Shown here piece by piece: positions 61,105-64,000 of a stretch of DNA of 64,000 nucleotides. Numbering within the stretch: position 1 is the first letter of the stretch; every line of letters starts with the position of its first letter. The position numbers were made by a program, and so were the translations under genes. Source of the DNA: Orbilia blumenaviensis (Eukaryota > Ascomycota > Orbiliomycetes > Orbiliales > Orbiliaceae); the NCBI GenBank assembly GCA_036872755.1, contig JAVHNS010000011.1, positions 1,612,001 to 1,676,000 of the forward strand, given 5' to 3'. The notes under the pieces are model-generated. The model did not search any database, was not told where the DNA came from, and worked only from the letters and a program-made list of their open reading frames with translations.

Positions 61105-64000
61105 TTTGAAGTTCAAATGGGGCCCCCAGTCAGATTCCTTCGATTGTGTAACTCTTGCTAGGCAATAACAATTCTGTCGAATAGATAGTGCTTGTGAGCA
61201 TGAAGGTAGAGTGTAGCCAATATAAGACTCTATGGCAGGAAGCAAAAAACTGCCAGAAGTTTTTGCAGTAGAATGTGGATATATATGATAGAGAAAGGGG
61301 TAGAGGGATGCTTTGTAGCCCCACACAATAGTGTGGAATCAAGCTGACGGCAAGAGGATAAGCTTCGATCGCTTATTGAAAGTGAAAAGCGAAGAAGCCG
61401 AAGAAGTATATCTAAAAGGAAAGGAAGAGGAGACTTCTGGGAGGGGCCTTCCGTGGTAAAATACTCCACTTTACTCGCAGGCTGGGACTAGTCTATCCAG
61501 CTGGCAGTCTTGGGTGGGAGTGGGAGTTTGCAAGTCAGTATGCGCGCATGCATTCATGAGCTTAATTCAATCCTATTGTTACAATGCAGCATAAGTTGAT
61601 GTTGTTTGTGAATATCGGACCCCGGTCCAAGAACAATCTTGATCCAGCACGGATTGTGAGATATACTGATTGGAGAATGCGTATCGATTAAAATGTGACA
61701 TGGAAATATGTGTTCTGCAGCTTAGAATTTTTAGCTGCTGAGATCATGAAAGATGGCTGTCTCAATTATAACGTTGAAACTTCTGACGCTGAAACTTCTG
61801 ACGGCCCGCGGGAAGCATGGGGGGTGCTGGGGCATCAATACAACTCCAATGCTTCTAATTTTACTATGATAGATGTGTAGGCATCCATCTCATAGGCTTT
61901 GGGGCCTGCCGCTCTAGAATATTCGCACCCTAAACCGGCCGTATTTTCAATGATTTACCAGGTATCCAAGCACTCAAGTACACAGTCTCAGATCTCAGAT
62001 TTACTGACACTCCGTTTTAGGTTTTGGATAACTCTAAATTAAAACCCCAGCATAGAACTAATTCGCAATCATGTATTATTCCTCAAAAGGTCTAGATGCT
62101 TGAATGATAGTGGCCTCGAATCCGGTAAAAGCAGGTTTATTGTTCTCCCCCCACTCGGAGAAAAAGCAACGGGAAATGTAGGAGAGAAAAAAAAAAACAA
62201 AAGGGGGGGAGGGAGGCGAGAGAATGAAAGAAGGTCAGAATTAATGAAATGTAATGAAAGAAAATAGTTGCAAGCTACCCTGTGCTGCCCCCGTGAGATG
62301 GCGGGGCCCGAATTTAAGACATGTTTCGACTTTCTTCGGGTCTCGAGAGTTTTCTTCTCGTTATCCAGGGACTTGCGTAGTGTACAAGCTTTCTTTTGTG
62401 CTTTGGTTTTTTGGTCAAGAGGTGGATTTATTTGCGGACTGGGCCAGTGAAGTACTGATTGAAAGGGAAGCCCAAAGGTATCAGAGGGTACGGGTTGGGG
62501 TTTCCTTGACAATTTTGAATAGTTAGATATATCAATCTGCTAGAAGAATTGATTATTCAACGAAAAATCCGGAAGAAGCCATCCAAGCTCGGGAAGCTGC
62601 TTCTAGTAACAGAGGCAAGTGGGGCTTCCTGTGAAAAAAGAGGAATATCTCCGAATAACATGAGGCCACCCCTCAACCCCCATTATAAACTTGAATGTTG
62701 AAAGCCTGAGTGCGTTTATGTGCTTAGCAGAGTGGGTACCACAATACATGCTCCCTCGGACGTATTTGCATTCTAAGAAGGGTTAAACCCGAGGGGCTTG
62801 TCTGCGGATATTTCAAGGTACATCGGCCACTACTGCTCGAAGAGGCTCCCCTGGAACCATGTGTCAATATTGTCAAATTAACTTCCAGTCACTTATTCGG
62901 AATGCTGGCAAACCACAGCTGATGTATTGCTGCGGGAAGTTGTCCTGTTTTAAAGCTCGGTTACCCTCAAAGATTGCCTCCTTTGTTTGTTTGTTGGCTT
63001 TCGCATGCCCTGACATATTTCTGTACATGCATCAATAGCCCATGCCTGATGTGCTGAAAAGTTATTAAACAGTCGTACAAAGAAGACACGATCTGGCTGT
63101 AGACTAGGGTGCCGTCCCGTGGCTTGTTTGACAGGGTTTCGAGACGTGAAGAAGTGACCCAGAAGTCCTTGTCTCTGCTCGGCACAAAGGGAATATTGTA
63201 TGAGCGGGGTCCGGGGGGGCAAATTATAGGAGGAAAGTAAAACGGGAAACCTCTAGGGAAAGCGGTCAAGTTTTCATCCTGGGGCTCCTCGGCGGGATAT
63301 TCTGAGTCGATCTCGAGCATGGAAGGCCACTAACGTTATGGCCCTACCCCATACTTGTTCTAGATGCAGGGCGTCTCTGGCTACCACGACGTGTGTCGTT
63401 TGATTGCAGCAATCGACCCCCACTCGGCAAACAATAGTAAACGCTTCAGGAACACATCCTACTTACTTAGTAGTTAATTGGATATGTGGCGTATATATAT
63501 ATATATGTATATGATAGTAAATGACTTACAGCCTATGAGCTCTAGGATAAGTTGATTGCTAGCGCTAGAATAGAAGTTTATGCGTTAACTAGCTACGGTT
63601 TCGAGAATTAATATGCCTGCCTCTATTGCCTATGATTCTAAATTTTTGATAGCGTTGGAACAATGGTAATCCGAAGCCTTCTAAAGCAGCACTGAGGCGT
63701 GGCAATTTGCATCTCTAGAAGCCTGGCAAATTCGACGCCATCCTCAAAAAATGGAGATTCAGTTCACACAGTCAACTGTCAAAGTATGATGTTCTGGTGA
63801 ATCCTGGGAAGTATGACAAAGGCGACAAACACCATCCTAGTCTAGCTCAACAGAATCTCCTTGCTTCTGCGCGTTTGGTTATCATATTGCCTTAACCAAG
63901 AATCATGAAACGTATCTCCTTGTTTCTTCTCGCCTCTCTCCCCAATCCCCTTATCCTTTGCTTTTGTTTCTGTTGTTGTTCTTGCTCTTGATCTGATAGT
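61105..64000. other. Right-hand intergenic region
   Basis: Begins with the promoter of the Zn2Cys6 gene. Apart from a doubtful 117-codon frame at 62967-63320 no gene is supported. A TA-rich microsatellite lies near 63490-63512. The window ends in C/T-rich DNA that could be the leader of a gene outside the window. Confidence 0.5.
62967..63320 (-). CDS. Doubtful hypothetical protein, 117 residues
   Basis: An ATG-started open frame without introns. The N-terminal third has a moderately protein-like composition (acidic start, then aromatic and Pro-rich FPRGFPFYFPPIICPPGPRS). No domain, signal peptide or membrane segment is recognised and no flanking exon could be added. It could be a small gene, a gene remnant or chance. 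Confidence 0.2.
   Translation of the reverse strand: MLEIDSEYPAEEPQDENLTAFPRGFPFYFPPIICPPGPRSYNIPFVPSRDKDFWVTSSRLETLSNKPRDGTLVYSQIVSSLYDCLITFQHIRHGLLMHVQKYVRACESQQTNKGGNL

Noticed and set aside
60859..61326. 155-codon minus-strand frame ending in a Phe-rich tail
   Set aside because: It contains the true first exon of the Zn2Cys6 gene but reads on into the intron and begins upstream of the likely ATG at 61104.
63905..64000. Possible signal-peptide-like start at the right edge (MKRISLFLLASLPNP...)
   Set aside because: The frame hits a stop within 30 codons in Cys-rich C/T microsatellite DNA; it is more likely leader DNA.

Overview
This window is nuclear DNA from a filamentous ascomycete (Pezizomycotina). 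The genes have short GT-AG introns (about 50-115 nt) with CTAAC/CTGAC-like branch sites. They include a group III HAMP-repeat histidine kinase (Nik1/OS-1 type), a SomA-like LisH regulator and a Zn2Cys6 regulator, a set typical of filamentous fungi. The class (Leotiomycetes, Sordariomycetes or other) cannot be fixed from this sequence alone. There are no operons, CRISPR arrays, rRNA genes, recognisable tRNA genes or intact transposons.

Layout: 14-3-3 protein (2519-3639, -); mitochondrial ATPase inhibitor IF1 (6880-7439, +) tail-to-tail with a complex I ASHI/NDUFB8-type subunit (7847-8612, -), which is head-to-head with the chromatin remodeller SWR1 (9159-14208, +); osmosensing histidine kinase Nik1/OS-1 (18740-22865, +) behind a long pyrimidine-rich leader; UDP-GlcNAc pyrophosphorylase (24535-26144, +) tail-to-tail with RNA polymerase I subunit RPA43 (26362-27354, -); a Munc13/UNC-13-like C2 protein in eight exons (28628-32974, -); a stretch of about 6 kb without a recognisable gene (33.0-38.9 kb); short coiled-coil protein SCOC (40269-40690, +); a two-TM proline-rich membrane protein of unknown function (43157-44393, -); spliceosomal WD40 protein Cwf17/SNRNP40 (46064-47528, -) head-to-head with TRAPP subunit Bet3 (48054-48905, +); SomA-like LisH regulator (53828-56812, +); mitochondrial ribosomal protein mL41 (58141-58523, -); Zn2Cys6 regulator (59376-61104, -). 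Most of these were rebuilt by joining exons in frame; every joined model has a total length divisible by three and restores the family's expected sequence across the junctions.

Functionally this is mostly a housekeeping region: chromatin, transcription, splicing, vesicle traffic, mitochondrial function, cell-wall precursor and osmotic signalling. Intergenic DNA is rich in simple repeats: TAGG/CCTA tetranucleotides, poly(T)/poly(A) runs up to 36 nt, a G-quadruplex motif, a hexanucleotide array and a 39-nt perfectly alternating purine-pyrimidine run.

I found no convincing undescribed system. The observations most worth checking are a 13-nt microexon in the IF1 gene, a GC-AG intron in the Cwf17 gene, a 66-nt frame-preserving intron in the SomA-like gene, a core-promoter 14-mer shared by two genes, the Z-DNA-prone run, and the two-TM protein.
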